Origin: Saprospiraceae bacterium
Lineage (GTDB): Bacteria; Bacteroidota; Bacteroidia; Chitinophagales; Saprospiraceae
Reading direction: 5' to 3'
DNA length: 34,563 nucleotides
NCBI GenBank assembly: GCA_027486765.1
Contig: JAIXOO010000406.1
Coordinates: forward strand, 1 to 34,563
Shown here: in pieces, positions 13,758 to 22,900 of the stretch
Position numbering within the stretch: the first letter of the stretch is position 1
How the letters are laid out: each line of letters starts with the position of its first letter
Position numbers and translations under genes: made by a program
Notes under the pieces: model-generated
Databases searched by the model: none
Told to the model about the DNA's origin: nothing
What the model saw: the letters and a program-made list of their open reading frames with translations, nothing else

Positions 13758-16595
13758 ATGGAACGCTTTTTTCCCAATCAAAGATACACCAGCAAAGGTG
13801 AACCTGAACTAGGTATTGGTATTGTAACAGAAACCAGCAAAGGAAAGGTCAAGCTGTATTTTCCCAGATCCAATGAAATACGACTATATGCATTGGAAAG
13901 TGCTCCCTTACGTCGAGTTGTGTTTAAACCCGGCGATATCATCATAGATACAAAAAAACAATCATTGCTGATTAAACAGGTCGAACTAGAGGGTGAGTTG
14001 TATCTGTATTACGGGGAAGACAGAAAATTGTCTGAGGCCGAACTCGGCGATGTGTCAGCAAGACATGGTGCCGACGACAGACTTTTTATGGGTGATGTAG
14101 ATGCTCCACAAACCTTTGCCTTACGCAGAGAGACACTACAACACGATTACAACCGGAGATTATCTCCTATAAATGGATTTGTGGGCGGTAGAATCGATCT
14201 TATTCCTCACCAACTATACATTGCTCATGAGGTGAGTTCACGATATGCTCCTCGTGTCTTACTTTCAGATCAGGTTGGTCTTGGAAAAACCATTGAAGCT
14301 TGCTTAATCCTTCATCGCTTGTTGTTAAGTGGACGAATTTCGAGGGTAATCATTCTCGTTCCTGAGTCTTTGGTACATCAATGGTTTATAGAAGTTCTAC
14401 GTCGGTTTAACCTGTGGTTTAACATTTTCGATGAAGATCGCTGTGCCTCACTCGATGGCAATGCTCCAGATGGCAACCCCTTTCTCGACGATCAACTGAT
14501 TATTTGCAGTACTTCATTTTTGGCCGGTTCAGCGAAACGAACCAGACAAGCACTGACTGCTGGTTGGGATATGCTCGTTGTAGACGAAGCACATCATTTG
14601 GAATGGTCTGTTGACAAAGTGAGCCCGGAGTATGGGATGGTGGAACTATTGAGTAAAGCAGCCAAAGGATTACTGCTCCTCACGGCTACCCCGGAACAAC
14701 TAGGTGAAGAAAGCCATTTCGCACGACTTCGATTACTAGACCCAAACAGGTATTCGAATTATCATGATTTCATAAATGAGCCTTCTGACCATAGAAACAT
14801 TGCCACTATTGTGGAAAAACTGTACTCCGGAAAAAAATTACAACCTAACGATACAAAAATATTAGAATCCTTTTTCCCAAAGGAAAGAATACTATCCTTA
14901 ACAAAAGGAGGAGATGCTGCCAAGGATAATCTTATTGAAGATTTATTGGACCAGCATGGCCCAGGCCGAGTGTTGTTCCGAAATACCCGATCTGCAATGA
15001 GCGGTTTCCCAAAGCGAAAGGCGCATTTAATTCCCATAAACACAACCAAAGATAAGGCCCTTTGGCTTCAGCGCCTGGCGAATGAGTTTGCCCACGATAT
15101 GGAGCCCGGAGCTATTGCAAATAAACAGGAATTTTGGTTTGCCGAAGACCCTCGAGTTCATTGGCTTTTAACTACAATGAAGAAACTGTATCCTGCAAAA
15201 GTACTGCTCATATGCAAGAGCAAAGAAAAGGTGCTTGCATTGGAAAAATTTTTAGTGAAGCGTGCCAATCTCAAAGTGAGTGTTTTTCACGAAGACCTTA
15301 CCATTGTCCAACGCGATAGAAATGCGGCATGGTTCTCAGAATCAGATGGCGCTCAAATCCTCCTTTGTTCTGAAATTGGCAGCGAGGGGCGAAATTTTCA
15401 ATTCGCCCATCACCTCATACTCTTCGACTTGCCGCTTCATCCCGAATTGTTGGAGCAGCGCATCGGGCGCCTCGACAGGATTGGTCAAACAGAAGATATA
15501 CATATTCATGTCCCTTACCTGGCCAACAGCCCACAGCATGTGCTGGTAAGGTGGTATCACGAAGGGTTAAATGCCTTTGAAGAGAACCTTGAGGGTGGAA
15601 ATGAAATATCGAAACTATTTCGTGACCAACTGCTAACCTTATCCAACGCTCCCTCCTTCTCAGATTTTAGCCCGGAACTAGAAGCATTGATTACCCAAAC
15701 GTCCATTTTTCAAAAAGAACTTCAGAAAAGCCTCGCTGAAGGACGTGATCGATTGTTGGAGATGAATTCTTTTCGCCCCAGGATAGCAGCAAAACTAGTG
15801 GAGCAAATTAAAAGAGAAGACTGCGACAAGAGCCTTGAAAATTATTTCACAAAAGTCTTTAGCCATTTTGATATAGAAATGGAAGACCTTTCTGCCCGAA
15901 CCTACTTTTTGCATCCTGCTTCTGCAATCACTGAGGTATTTCCCGCTATTCCGCCTGAAGGTATAAGTGTTACATTCGATAGACAACGCGCGCTTAGTCG
16001 GGAAGATATTAGTTTCCTTAGTTGGGATCATCCCATCACAACTGGTGCTATCGATATGGTGTTAAGTTCTGGGACAGGGAGCGCTAGTTTTGGAGTTCTT
16101 AGAGGAACCAACAGCCCCGGTATTCTGCTTGAACTACTTTTTGTTCTTGAAACATCGAAAGACCGAAGCATATATGTAGACCGTTTCCTTCCAAATACAC
16201 TATTAAGAATTGTAGTTGATCATCTTGGCAACGATGTAACAGATCGGTATTCTGTTGAAACATTAGACAAAAAGATGATTCCTGGACAAATGGACGCGTT
16301 GCTGGATAATCAAACGTTAATGGAAACGACCCTGCCCAATATGATTTCAGCAGCCACGAAAATGGTTGAAGAACAAAGTACAAAAGAAATAAAAAATGGA
16401 TTGCAACGCATGAACCTCACCCTGAATCATGAAATAGATAGACTAAAAATATTACAGCAAAAAAATAAAAACATCAGACCAGCAGAAATTCAGACAGCAC
16501 TCCATGAACAGCTGACCCTAACTTCACTCATTAAAGATGCACGCGTAAGGTTGGACGCTATTCAACTTATACTTTGCACCGGCGTTGTGCTTTGA
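13758..16595 (+). CDS. rapA: RapA-type SNF2 ATPase (RNA polymerase recycling factor)
   Basis: Start ATG 13758 puts 16 residues before ELGIG, matching the remembered E. coli RapA start, whereas the TTG at 13746 would add four residues. The protein (945 aa) resembles RapA along its whole length: N-terminal Tudor-like part (ELGIGIVTET, FPRSNEIRLYA), Walker A DQVGLGKT (171-178), DEAH box (276-279), LLLTATPEQLGEESHFARL, and motif VI EQRIGRLDRIGQ near 565-576. The C-terminal RapA-specific domain is also present (SVTFDRQRALSREDISFLSW). RapA binds RNA polymerase and remodels stalled or post-termination complexes using ATP. The Walker A Asp-Gln replaces the usual Asp-Glu of DEVGLGKT. RapA is best known from gammaproteobacteria, so its presence here is a transfer candidate. 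Confidence 0.95.
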   Translation: MERFFPNQRYTSKGEPELGIGIVTETSKGKVKLYFPRSNEIRLYALESAPLRRVVFKPGDIIIDTKKQSLLIKQVELEGELYLYYGEDRKLSEAELGDVSARHGADDRLFMGDVDAPQTFALRRETLQHDYNRRLSPINGFVGGRIDLIPHQLYIAHEVSSRYAPRVLLSDQVGLGKTIEACLILHRLLLSGRISRVIILVPESLVHQWFIEVLRRFNLWFNIFDEDRCASLDGNAPDGNPFLDDQLIICSTSFLAGSAKRTRQALTAGWDMLVVDEAHHLEWSVDKVSPEYGMVELLSKAAKGLLLLTATPEQLGEESHFARLRLLDPNRYSNYHDFINEPSDHRNIATIVEKLYSGKKLQPNDTKILESFFPKERILSLTKGGDAAKDNLIEDLLDQHGPGRVLFRNTRSAMSGFPKRKAHLIPINTTKDKALWLQRLANEFAHDMEPGAIANKQEFWFAEDPRVHWLLTTMKKLYPAKVLLICKSKEKVLALEKFLVKRANLKVSVFHEDLTIVQRDRNAAWFSESDGAQILLCSEIGSEGRNFQFAHHLILFDLPLHPELLEQRIGRLDRIGQTEDIHIHVPYLANSPQHVLVRWYHEGLNAFEENLEGGNEISKLFRDQLLTLSNAPSFSDFSPELEALITQTSIFQKELQKSLAEGRDRLLEMNSFRPRIAAKLVEQIKREDCDKSLENYFTKVFSHFDIEMEDLSARTYFLHPASAITEVFPAIPPEGISVTFDRQRALSREDISFLSWDHPITTGAIDMVLSSGTGSASFGVLRGTNSPGILLELLFVLETSKDRSIYVDRFLPNTLLRIVVDHLGNDVTDRYSVETLDKKMIPGQMDALLDNQTLMETTLPNMISAATKMVEEQSTKEIKNGLQRMNLTLNHEIDRLKILQQKNKNIRPAEIQTALHEQLTLTSLIKDARVRLDAIQLILCTGVVL

Positions 16596-16613
16596 GCGTT
16601 GAGTGTTAAAGGC

Positions 16614-16634
16614 TTAGGGGCGATAAAAAAATAA
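16614..16634 (+). repeat. 21-bp repeat, copy 1 of 2
   Basis: TTAGGGGCGATAAAAAAATAA follows the RapA stop and occurs identically at 31572-31592 after the DUF6624 gene. Both copies continue with TG, a short AT-rich variable part and ATTTTG. The role is unknown. The remainder of 16596-16893 holds the duplicated esterase leader and no gene. Confidence 0.7.
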
Positions 16635-16699
16635 ATGTTTATTTTGCCAGGGAGCAGCTTTGAATATCTGCCAGGGTTTGATGATCAATCGTAAATAGG

Positions 16700-16893
16700 T
16701 AATGTCGCTCAGCACATGCGCTATGACGTGCCAAATCGCCATAAAAATCGATGATTTGGCAAGCTCCAATTTTATAACTTGCCAAACTGTTAAATAAACC
16801 TAAATTTACCAAGCTATACAATCAAAACTGGCCACGTTCAACGTTTATTCGCTAAACCGTCCCTCGGCGATAACCAATAAAAAACCGAATACA
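16700..16893 (+). repeat. Duplicated leader of esterase copy B
   Basis: The part from GCTATACAATCAAAACTGG to the ATG (about 16811-16893) is nearly identical to 11456-11536. The upstream part aligns only in blocks, and about 40 bases are extra here, including the TGCCAAATC...GATTTGGCA hairpin at about 16730-16760. This fixes the 5' boundary of the duplicated block near 16700. Confidence 0.75.
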
Positions 16894-17676
16894 ATGCCTA
16901 AAAACCTAGCACTCCTGCTCTTTTTGAGCCTATGCTCAGCGGGACTCCTCCAGGCCCAAACCCCCAAGGTGGTGGCAAGCAATCCCGCATCATCCATTCT
17001 GAAAAAAAACGTCAACCAGATGGTCCGTTTACCAGACAGCTATGCTAAATCACAACAAAAGTACCCTGTCTTGTTCTTTCTCCAAGTAACCGACGAAATG
17101 GTGGAAGAAATTGCGGTGTTAACCCAGAAACTACACAAAGAAAATGGTACCCCCGAAATGATCGTGGTAGGCATCAACGTGGAAGACAAACTTGAAAGGG
17201 AGATGGAAAATACCGTGTACGACAAATACCTGTCCTACCTGGAAAAAGATTTGATCCCCTCCATCGAAAAAAAGTACCGCTGCAATGGGCAGCGGGTATT
17301 GCACGGCAGATCACTGTCGGGCTCCTTTACCTTGTACGCAATGCTGAGCAAACCGACCTTGTTCAACGGCTACATCGCCGCGAGCAAGGAATGGTATGAC
17401 GAAAACAATGACTACTTCACAGGATTGGCCAACAAAGCCTTGCAAAGTGCCGACAAATTCAAGGATCGGAAAATCTTCCTGGCCTCCCTGAATGGGGCTT
17501 ACAGCAACAGCAACATCCCCGAAGTGAACGAAAACATGACCGCTTTCGCTAAATTATTGGCCAGCAAATCCGGCAATAAAATTGCCAGTAAGTACCAAGC
17601 CTTTGATGATTGGGGCATATCGGCATATCCGGGCTTCAAAGAGGGCTTGGTCTTTGTGACTAAGGCGGCGAAATGA
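16894..17676 (+). CDS. Secreted esterase-like alpha/beta-hydrolase, copy B
   Basis: This 260-aa protein is about 91 percent identical to copy A at 11537-12319 by eye. Signal peptide, GRSLSGSF elbow (Ser140) and the DWGIS segment with Trp240 in place of the expected catalytic His are all kept. Most changes are conservative (Ile/Leu, Glu/Asp, Phe/Tyr). Conservation of both reading frames, with the differences scattered, suggests that both copies are still under selection despite the odd triad. Sequence similarity to copy A stops at the stop codon, so the 3' boundary of the duplication is sharp. The two copies flank a 4.6-kb segment with RapA. Confidence 0.88.
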   Translation: MPKNLALLLFLSLCSAGLLQAQTPKVVASNPASSILKKNVNQMVRLPDSYAKSQQKYPVLFFLQVTDEMVEEIAVLTQKLHKENGTPEMIVVGINVEDKLEREMENTVYDKYLSYLEKDLIPSIEKKYRCNGQRVLHGRSLSGSFTLYAMLSKPTLFNGYIAASKEWYDENNDYFTGLANKALQSADKFKDRKIFLASLNGAYSNSNIPEVNENMTAFAKLLASKSGNKIASKYQAFDDWGISAYPGFKEGLVFVTKAAK

Positions 17677-17726
17677 TACCAGGCGCAAGCTGAACGCTGA
17701 GCGCATATTTTGTTGTTAGACACAGT

Positions 17727-17985
17727 AGTTCGTCATCCCGAATTTTGGCGCACTAACCGCGGCAGCGGTTGAATCTTGCATAGCCGCGGTCGTCCGCGGA
17801 CTTTAGGGTTTTTCGAGGCTTAGCAACCGCGGTAGCGGTTGAATTTCGTCTCAATTTGTTCAACCGCTGCCGCGGTTGTGAAACATTCCCCTAACCATTT
17901 TACCGCGGACGACCGCGGCTATGCAAGATTGAATCACTCCGTGATTCTAATTGCTTTCTTTAACTATAATTTGGGATGACGAACT
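17727..17985. mobile_element. MITE-like palindromic element of about 259 bp
   Basis: The ends are inverted repeats: AGTTCGTCATCCCGAATTTT at the left and the complement of AGTTCGTCATCCCAAATTAT at the right. Inside, 17772-17799 and 17903-17930 are exact reverse complements over 28 bases. Three copies of the motif AACCGCGGYAGCGGTTGAA lie at about 17755, 17825 and (inverted) 17866, each a small hairpin. There is no ORF. I see no clear target-site duplication. Structure and size fit a miniature inverted-repeat element or a structured RNA. The right end lies just before the EthD gene and could supply its promoter. Confidence 0.7.
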
Positions 17986-18019
17986 GTTTTTATTTTCTGA
18001 CCTCCAATCCTCAACTTCG

Positions 18020-18331
18020 ATGTATCAACTCATTTTCCTTTATCCACCTCCTGCTGATGTAGACCAGTTTGAAGCGGACTTTGCAGCCCATTTGGTGCTT
18101 TTGCATGAAAAAGCAGAGATTCCAGTTGGTTCAAAACCTTACACAGTGACCAGGTTCATGCCTACACCCGACGGCGCGCTCGTCTACTACCTCATGCTTA
18201 CGCTACATTTTGACTCGCCAGAAGCGTTGGATGCTGCAGCGGAATCGCCAGCCATGCAGGAATTTGGAACTGATGTATACAGGATTTCAACGGGCGGGGT
18301 GCCTGCTATTTTGATGGGCAATGTTGAATGA
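18020..18331 (+). CDS. EthD-family small protein
   Basis: I chose the ATG at 18020 (103 aa: MYQLIFLYPPPADVDQFEAD...), because the frame's earlier in-frame codons run into the palindromic element. The pattern LYPPPADVDQFEADFAAHLV with a later TPDGALVYYLMLTLHFDSPE and AAAESPAMQEFGTDV is that of EthD-type dimeric ferredoxin-like proteins. These were first linked to ether degradation but their roles are mostly unknown. Length suits the family. The 3' half recurs as a truncated copy at 23263-23443. No partner oxygenase or P450 gene is nearby. Confidence 0.85.
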   Translation: MYQLIFLYPPPADVDQFEADFAAHLVLLHEKAEIPVGSKPYTVTRFMPTPDGALVYYLMLTLHFDSPEALDAAAESPAMQEFGTDVYRISTGGVPAILMGNVE

Positions 18332-18349
18332 AATCAATTCTACAACTCC

Positions 18350-18783
18350 ATGTGCAATAAAATTTTCATTCTGATTGTCTGCCTACTGATGACAAGCTCC
18401 GTGTTTGGGCAGAAGAACAGCTTCGAAATAAAAAACCTGGAAAAGTTCATCAATGAAAGCAGGTACTTTGATGGACTTTGAGGTCTACTGGCCGAAATCT
18501 CAGCACGGCGAAAATTCCGAAGTTGAGATCTATTTGTCGGTGTTATCGGATTAATGAGAACAAGTGCAGATGTTGGACAAAAGGAGTCGCAACATGGGCG
18601 CGCATTTTATATTGCTGCCGGGGTCGTTGCGCTGTACATTTTACCTAATCTATTTATAATCAGTTGGGTAAATTCAAAAATACAGGTGCTTGGAGATTCG
18701 ATCCTCCTGATTTATCTTTACTTTTTGGGCGCGACAAGTACGCATATTTCCGTGTTTGGCAACATTTAAAAAGCTCAATCCAA
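18350..18783 (+). pseudogene. Decayed stretch with signal-peptide gene fragments
   Basis: ATG 18350 opens a 43-aa frame with a clear signal peptide (MCNKIFILIVCLLMTSSVFG) that stops at 18481. A second frame from 18471 (MDFEVYWPKSQHGENSEVEI) ends at TAA 18552-18554. Together they look like one secreted-protein gene broken by a frameshift and truncated. A third frame, 18554-18769, encodes 71 residues with two hydrophobic stretches (GVVALYILPNLFIISWV; ILLIYLYFLGA) and could be a small membrane protein, but the competing frame 18664-18783 also looks partly protein-like (WRFDPPDLSLLF). I regard the whole as remnants. Confidence 0.45.
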
Positions 18784-19179
18784 ATGGAATTAATACGAAT
18801 ATCAGGGCAGAAAAGCAGAACATTATTTGAGTTTTACGACCCAAAAGAATGGCCATCTCAATGGGGTAAAATGCTTGAAATGATGCGTCAACTAATAACG
18901 GCACTTGAATCAATTGACCATGAACCTGTTTGGGTTTTTACATCTCATGCTGAACTATTATTTACCAATAAAGATGATTATAAAGATTGGCAGGTTTTAG
19001 TGCAAATAATTGAAATCAATAAAGAACAACACTATAAAATAACTGTGGCACAAGAGGAACCATGGCATCATTTAACTGGATTTGCTGGCAACCATAATTC
19101 AGCGGCTGAATTGGTTATATCTGGACTTTCAGTTTCGGCTATTGGGAAAAATCGAAATATTTTTCTGGACTCCAACTGA
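18784..19179 (+). CDS. Hypothetical protein, 131 aa
   Basis: I chose the ATG at 18784 (MELIRISGQKSRTLFEFYDP), since the longer frame begins with a TTG inside a decayed stretch. The protein is soluble with no signal peptide. It is mixed alpha/beta with many aromatic residues (FEFYDPKEWPSQWGKMLEMM; EPVWVFTSHAELLF; EEPWHHLTGFAGNHN). I do not recognise a family. The size, acidity and position next to another small orphan protein would suit a leftover immunity protein of a lost toxin cluster, but nothing in the sequence proves this. The gene is AT-richer than the esterase region. Confidence 0.65.
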   Translation: MELIRISGQKSRTLFEFYDPKEWPSQWGKMLEMMRQLITALESIDHEPVWVFTSHAELLFTNKDDYKDWQVLVQIIEINKEQHYKITVAQEEPWHHLTGFAGNHNSAAELVISGLSVSAIGKNRNIFLDSN

Positions 19180-19224
19180 TAAAAATGTTGCCTAAAACGG
19201 GTTTTTCGTTAACACCAATTAGAA

Positions 19225-19638
19225 ATGACAAACGAACATAGAATCATTTTGAACGCAATTGAGGAGGCTTTAAATCGTGACCCTGAACTGCGATTTGGGC
19301 AAGCTTTATTCAATTTAGATATCAATGGCTTTATCAATCCCGACAATCCTGCTGAAGCGGATTACAGAATGAGGGACATTCATGCGGACAAAGATTCGGC
19401 AATAATTGAACGCATCAATACACGAAAAGAATGGTTTGATCTTCAATCTAAAATACTTGTAGCGTTGGAAAAACCAGAATTACACGGCGTTGGTAGTATG
19501 ACAGTGAATGAACGACTATATGCTTCTGGGCTAATCGAAGACTTTGATAAATATAAAAAATCCAATAAAAAATTTGCCCGGTTTATACTTGAAAGACTTA
19601 AAGTGGACCATGGTTCGATAGAAGAAATACTAAGATGA
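19225..19638 (+). CDS. Hypothetical protein, 137 aa
   Basis: The protein starts at ATG 19225 (MTNEHRIILNAIEEALNRDP), 45 bases after the previous stop. It is soluble, charged and mostly helical. The segment PELRFGQALFNLDINGF (residues 20-36) looks like a conserved signature that I associate with a family of small bacterial proteins of unknown role, sometimes near toxin/immunity genes. The C-terminal half is a helical segment (ERLYASGLIEDFDKYKKSNK). No catalytic motif is seen. It probably forms a pair with 18784-19179. Confidence 0.7.
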   Translation: MTNEHRIILNAIEEALNRDPELRFGQALFNLDINGFINPDNPAEADYRMRDIHADKDSAIIERINTRKEWFDLQSKILVALEKPELHGVGSMTVNERLYASGLIEDFDKYKKSNKKFARFILERLKVDHGSIEEILR

Positions 19639-19917
19639 ATAAACTGGTGCTACAAGGGGGTACTACAGGGCGGTTTGACGAGTAATATTGAACTGTAGTA
19701 ATCCTACCCAGCTGAAAAAATGCACTATTTTATAACGGTCATTGGGCTTGTTTGGGTCGCTGATCGTATCTATCTTTGTCATGAGTCGGAAAGATTTTTG
19801 TTTCGCAACTCAAAAATACGCTTTCCTGCACAATTTTCATCCTGTTACCAAGCCCAACTCCGCCGGGAATTCATGCAACAACGCCTCGGCAATTCACAAA
19901 TCAAGTCTAAACTTTAG
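19639..19917. other. Gene-poor spacer before the hybrid kinase
   Basis: Two overlapping short frames (19720-19917 and 19742-19954) run through here, but neither shows protein-like composition, and one ends exactly at the kinase start while the other runs into it. I see no palindrome, TAnnTTTG box or tRNA-like structure. The kinase promoter is presumably here but I cannot locate it. Confidence 0.4.
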
Positions 19918-22900
19918 ATGCGCGGCCATTTCATTCTTTTTATCTACTTACTAGTCCCCATTCTTTCTAGTAGCCAATCTACTGAGATCGACAGCATGCA
20001 GCAGTTATTGCCCAGTCAAGCTGCTGCCGAGCGACTCAATACGTTACTGGGTCTTTCCTTTCAGCTTTTCGAATTCAGCGCTGAGGATGCACACCATTAT
20101 GCCTTGGAGGCACTTGCAGAAGCTAGAAAAATTAAAAATCGGCCTGGAGAAAACCATGCCCTCACCTTGATTGGAGCATACCATCATAAAATCCGTGACT
20201 ACCCTAAAGCCCGTGAATTCTTACGAAAAGCAGGCAAAATCAGCCTCAAAGAAGGCGGGAATCTCTACACCGCATATAATTATGTCATTTGGGCGAATAT
20301 TCATTTGGAGGAATCCCAAAGTGATTCTGCTCAGATTTGCTTCCAAACAGCTTTTAAACTCCTTGAAAAAGAGAGCTACCACAAAATTAAGTATTATTGT
20401 TATTTCCGTTATTCAAGTTATTTATTTGATCAGAATCAACTAGACGAAGCTAAAAAGATTCTGGAAGGCTTATACCTAGATGCTTTAAAAAACCATGCTG
20501 TATCAAATCAAGTAGAGGTACTTACCCAACTTGCAGCCATAGAGAATAAAGGCGATGAATATAAAAAGGCTTACGCCTATTTGATGCAAGCCAAGCCATT
20601 GTTACCAAAAAACGACAATAGTTATGTGAAATTTAATTTCCTCTTCCACCTTGCCCATTTGAAGTATAACATGGGCAATTATGTTGCTGCCATTACCCAC
20701 CTTAAGTCAGTACTTTCGATCAAAGAAATAGATCACTATGAAGACATTAAGGCTGATATGACCGCATTGGCTGGAAATATATATGTTGCTCAAGGGGAAT
20801 TAGATCTCGCTTTGAAATCATACCTGGAGGCGGTCAAAGTATATGATCGACTGAACTTGAAAAAGGATTTGGTGAATGTTTACCTTGATATCGCCTGGCT
20901 ATATTTTAAACAATCCAACCAAGAGGAAATTGCCCGTTTCGCTAATATGGCCATGAAAATAGCTAAGGAAACCAAGAATGAAGAAGGCATCGCCAGAGCA
21001 CATTCTACGCTGGGCACCTTTCTTTCCTCCCAGCAAAAATATTCAGCAGCGATCCAAGAACACAAAAAGGCCTTAGCCATAGTTAAACGGCTTAACGTTC
21101 GCAAAAATATTTCTGATACCTATTACAATCTGAGCACTTTATATGAGGATTTGGGGCAATTGGATAATGCTATATTTTATGCCGAAAAATGCATGGAAAT
21201 GGATGAGTCAATAGGAGACCTCTTTAATTTAGGGATGAGTTGCCAAAAAATTGCTTCACTCCATATCTTGCAAAAAAAATACGGCCCTGCAGAAGCCCTT
21301 TTAACGAAAGCATTGGCGCTGGCAAAACAGGCAACTTCACCAGAATTAGAGCGGGACATTGAGTTGCTTTTTGCCGAATTGTATGAAAAAAAAGGGGCCT
21401 TCAAAACTGCAAATCAGCATTTGCGACTCGCTTCTGGAATAAACGATAGCCTCGTCAAAATTGCTGACATAGAAAAAACAGCTGAAATACGGGCGCTCTT
21501 TGACCTCGAAAATATAGAGTTAAAAAGTAAACATCAGGAACAAGCATTGGCCTTGCAACGCACTAAAATAGACAGTCAGCGCAACTATTACATCATGGTT
21601 GTCATCATATTAATTTTGGTATCCACCCTATTACTTGTTGGTCTATTTTTATTCAATTCTAGCCGAAAGAGCAATATTAAGCTCCGTAGCGAAATTCTGG
21701 AACGAAAAAAGGCGGAAGCTCAAATCCTTCAAAGTCAGGTATTGTTTGAAGAAGCTCAGGCCATTGCCAACGTGGGAAGTTGGGAATTCAATTTGCTAAA
21801 CTCGGAATTACATTGGTCCAAAGAAACGTATCGAATTTTTGAGTTAGAGCATCATTCCAATGATGGATTGTATGAAGCTTGGCGGCAGAAATGTCACCCT
21901 GAAGATCTTAACCTACTTGAAACTGCAATACAAAATACCATTAAAACAGGAGAGTCCTTTCATGTTGAGCATCGTGCTGTGTTCCAAGACGCCAAAATAA
22001 AATACATCGCCTGCATTGGTGAAGTGGTCAAGAATGCTGAAGGGCAAGTAATTGGACTAAAAGGTACCGATCAAGATATTACCCCGCAAAAGCAAGCTGA
22101 AATTGCCAAATCGGAGTTTATGGCGAGTATGAGCCACGAGATCAGAACCCCAATCAATGGCGTAATCGGCATTGCAAACCTGCTAATGGAGGAGCAAATT
22201 AGTCCCACTCAACGTGAATATGTGGAGACTTTAAAGTTTTCTGCACAACATCTGTCCAGTATCGTTTCAGACATTCTCGACTTTTCAAAAATCGAATCGG
22301 GCAAACTTGTTTTTGAAAGCATTCCCTTTAATTTGAATAAGGTAGCTGCAAATCTCTTTAGACTTTTTGAACCCACCGCAAAAGAGAAATCTATAGCATT
22401 GACCTTTGTGCCAGATCCTCGTATCGACTATCTCTTATCCGGCGATTATGTGAGACTAAGCCAAATCCTATCCAATCTGCTATCCAATGCTATTAAATTC
22501 ACAGAAAAAGGCACCGTAGAACTTGCCTATACGCTGAAGGAGGAAACGCAAAGTAGTATCCAGGTAAACTTCACCATAAAAGATACTGGCATTGGGATTT
22601 CCACCCAACAGCTTAAGCAAATATTTGAAAATTTTACGCAGGCTGACATTAGTACCACCAGAAAATACGGTGGAACAGGCTTGGGGCTTACCATTAGTAA
22701 AAACCTTGTTGAACAACAAGGCGGAACGATTGCGGTAGAAAGTCAGGTAGGCCTAGGATCTGTTTTTTCGGTAGACTTGAGGTATGATAAACACGAAAGC
22801 CTTCCCAAGGCCGACATCGCAGAAATTGCGCCACTCCCCCCAATGAATCTTCATGGAATGAAACTTTTAATCGCCGAGGATAACAACGTAAATGTACTTG

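Noticed and set aside
19720-19917. 65-aa ORF ending directly before the hybrid kinase start
   Set aside because: No signal peptide, domain or conserved look; an overlapping frame is equally open, so neither is convincing.
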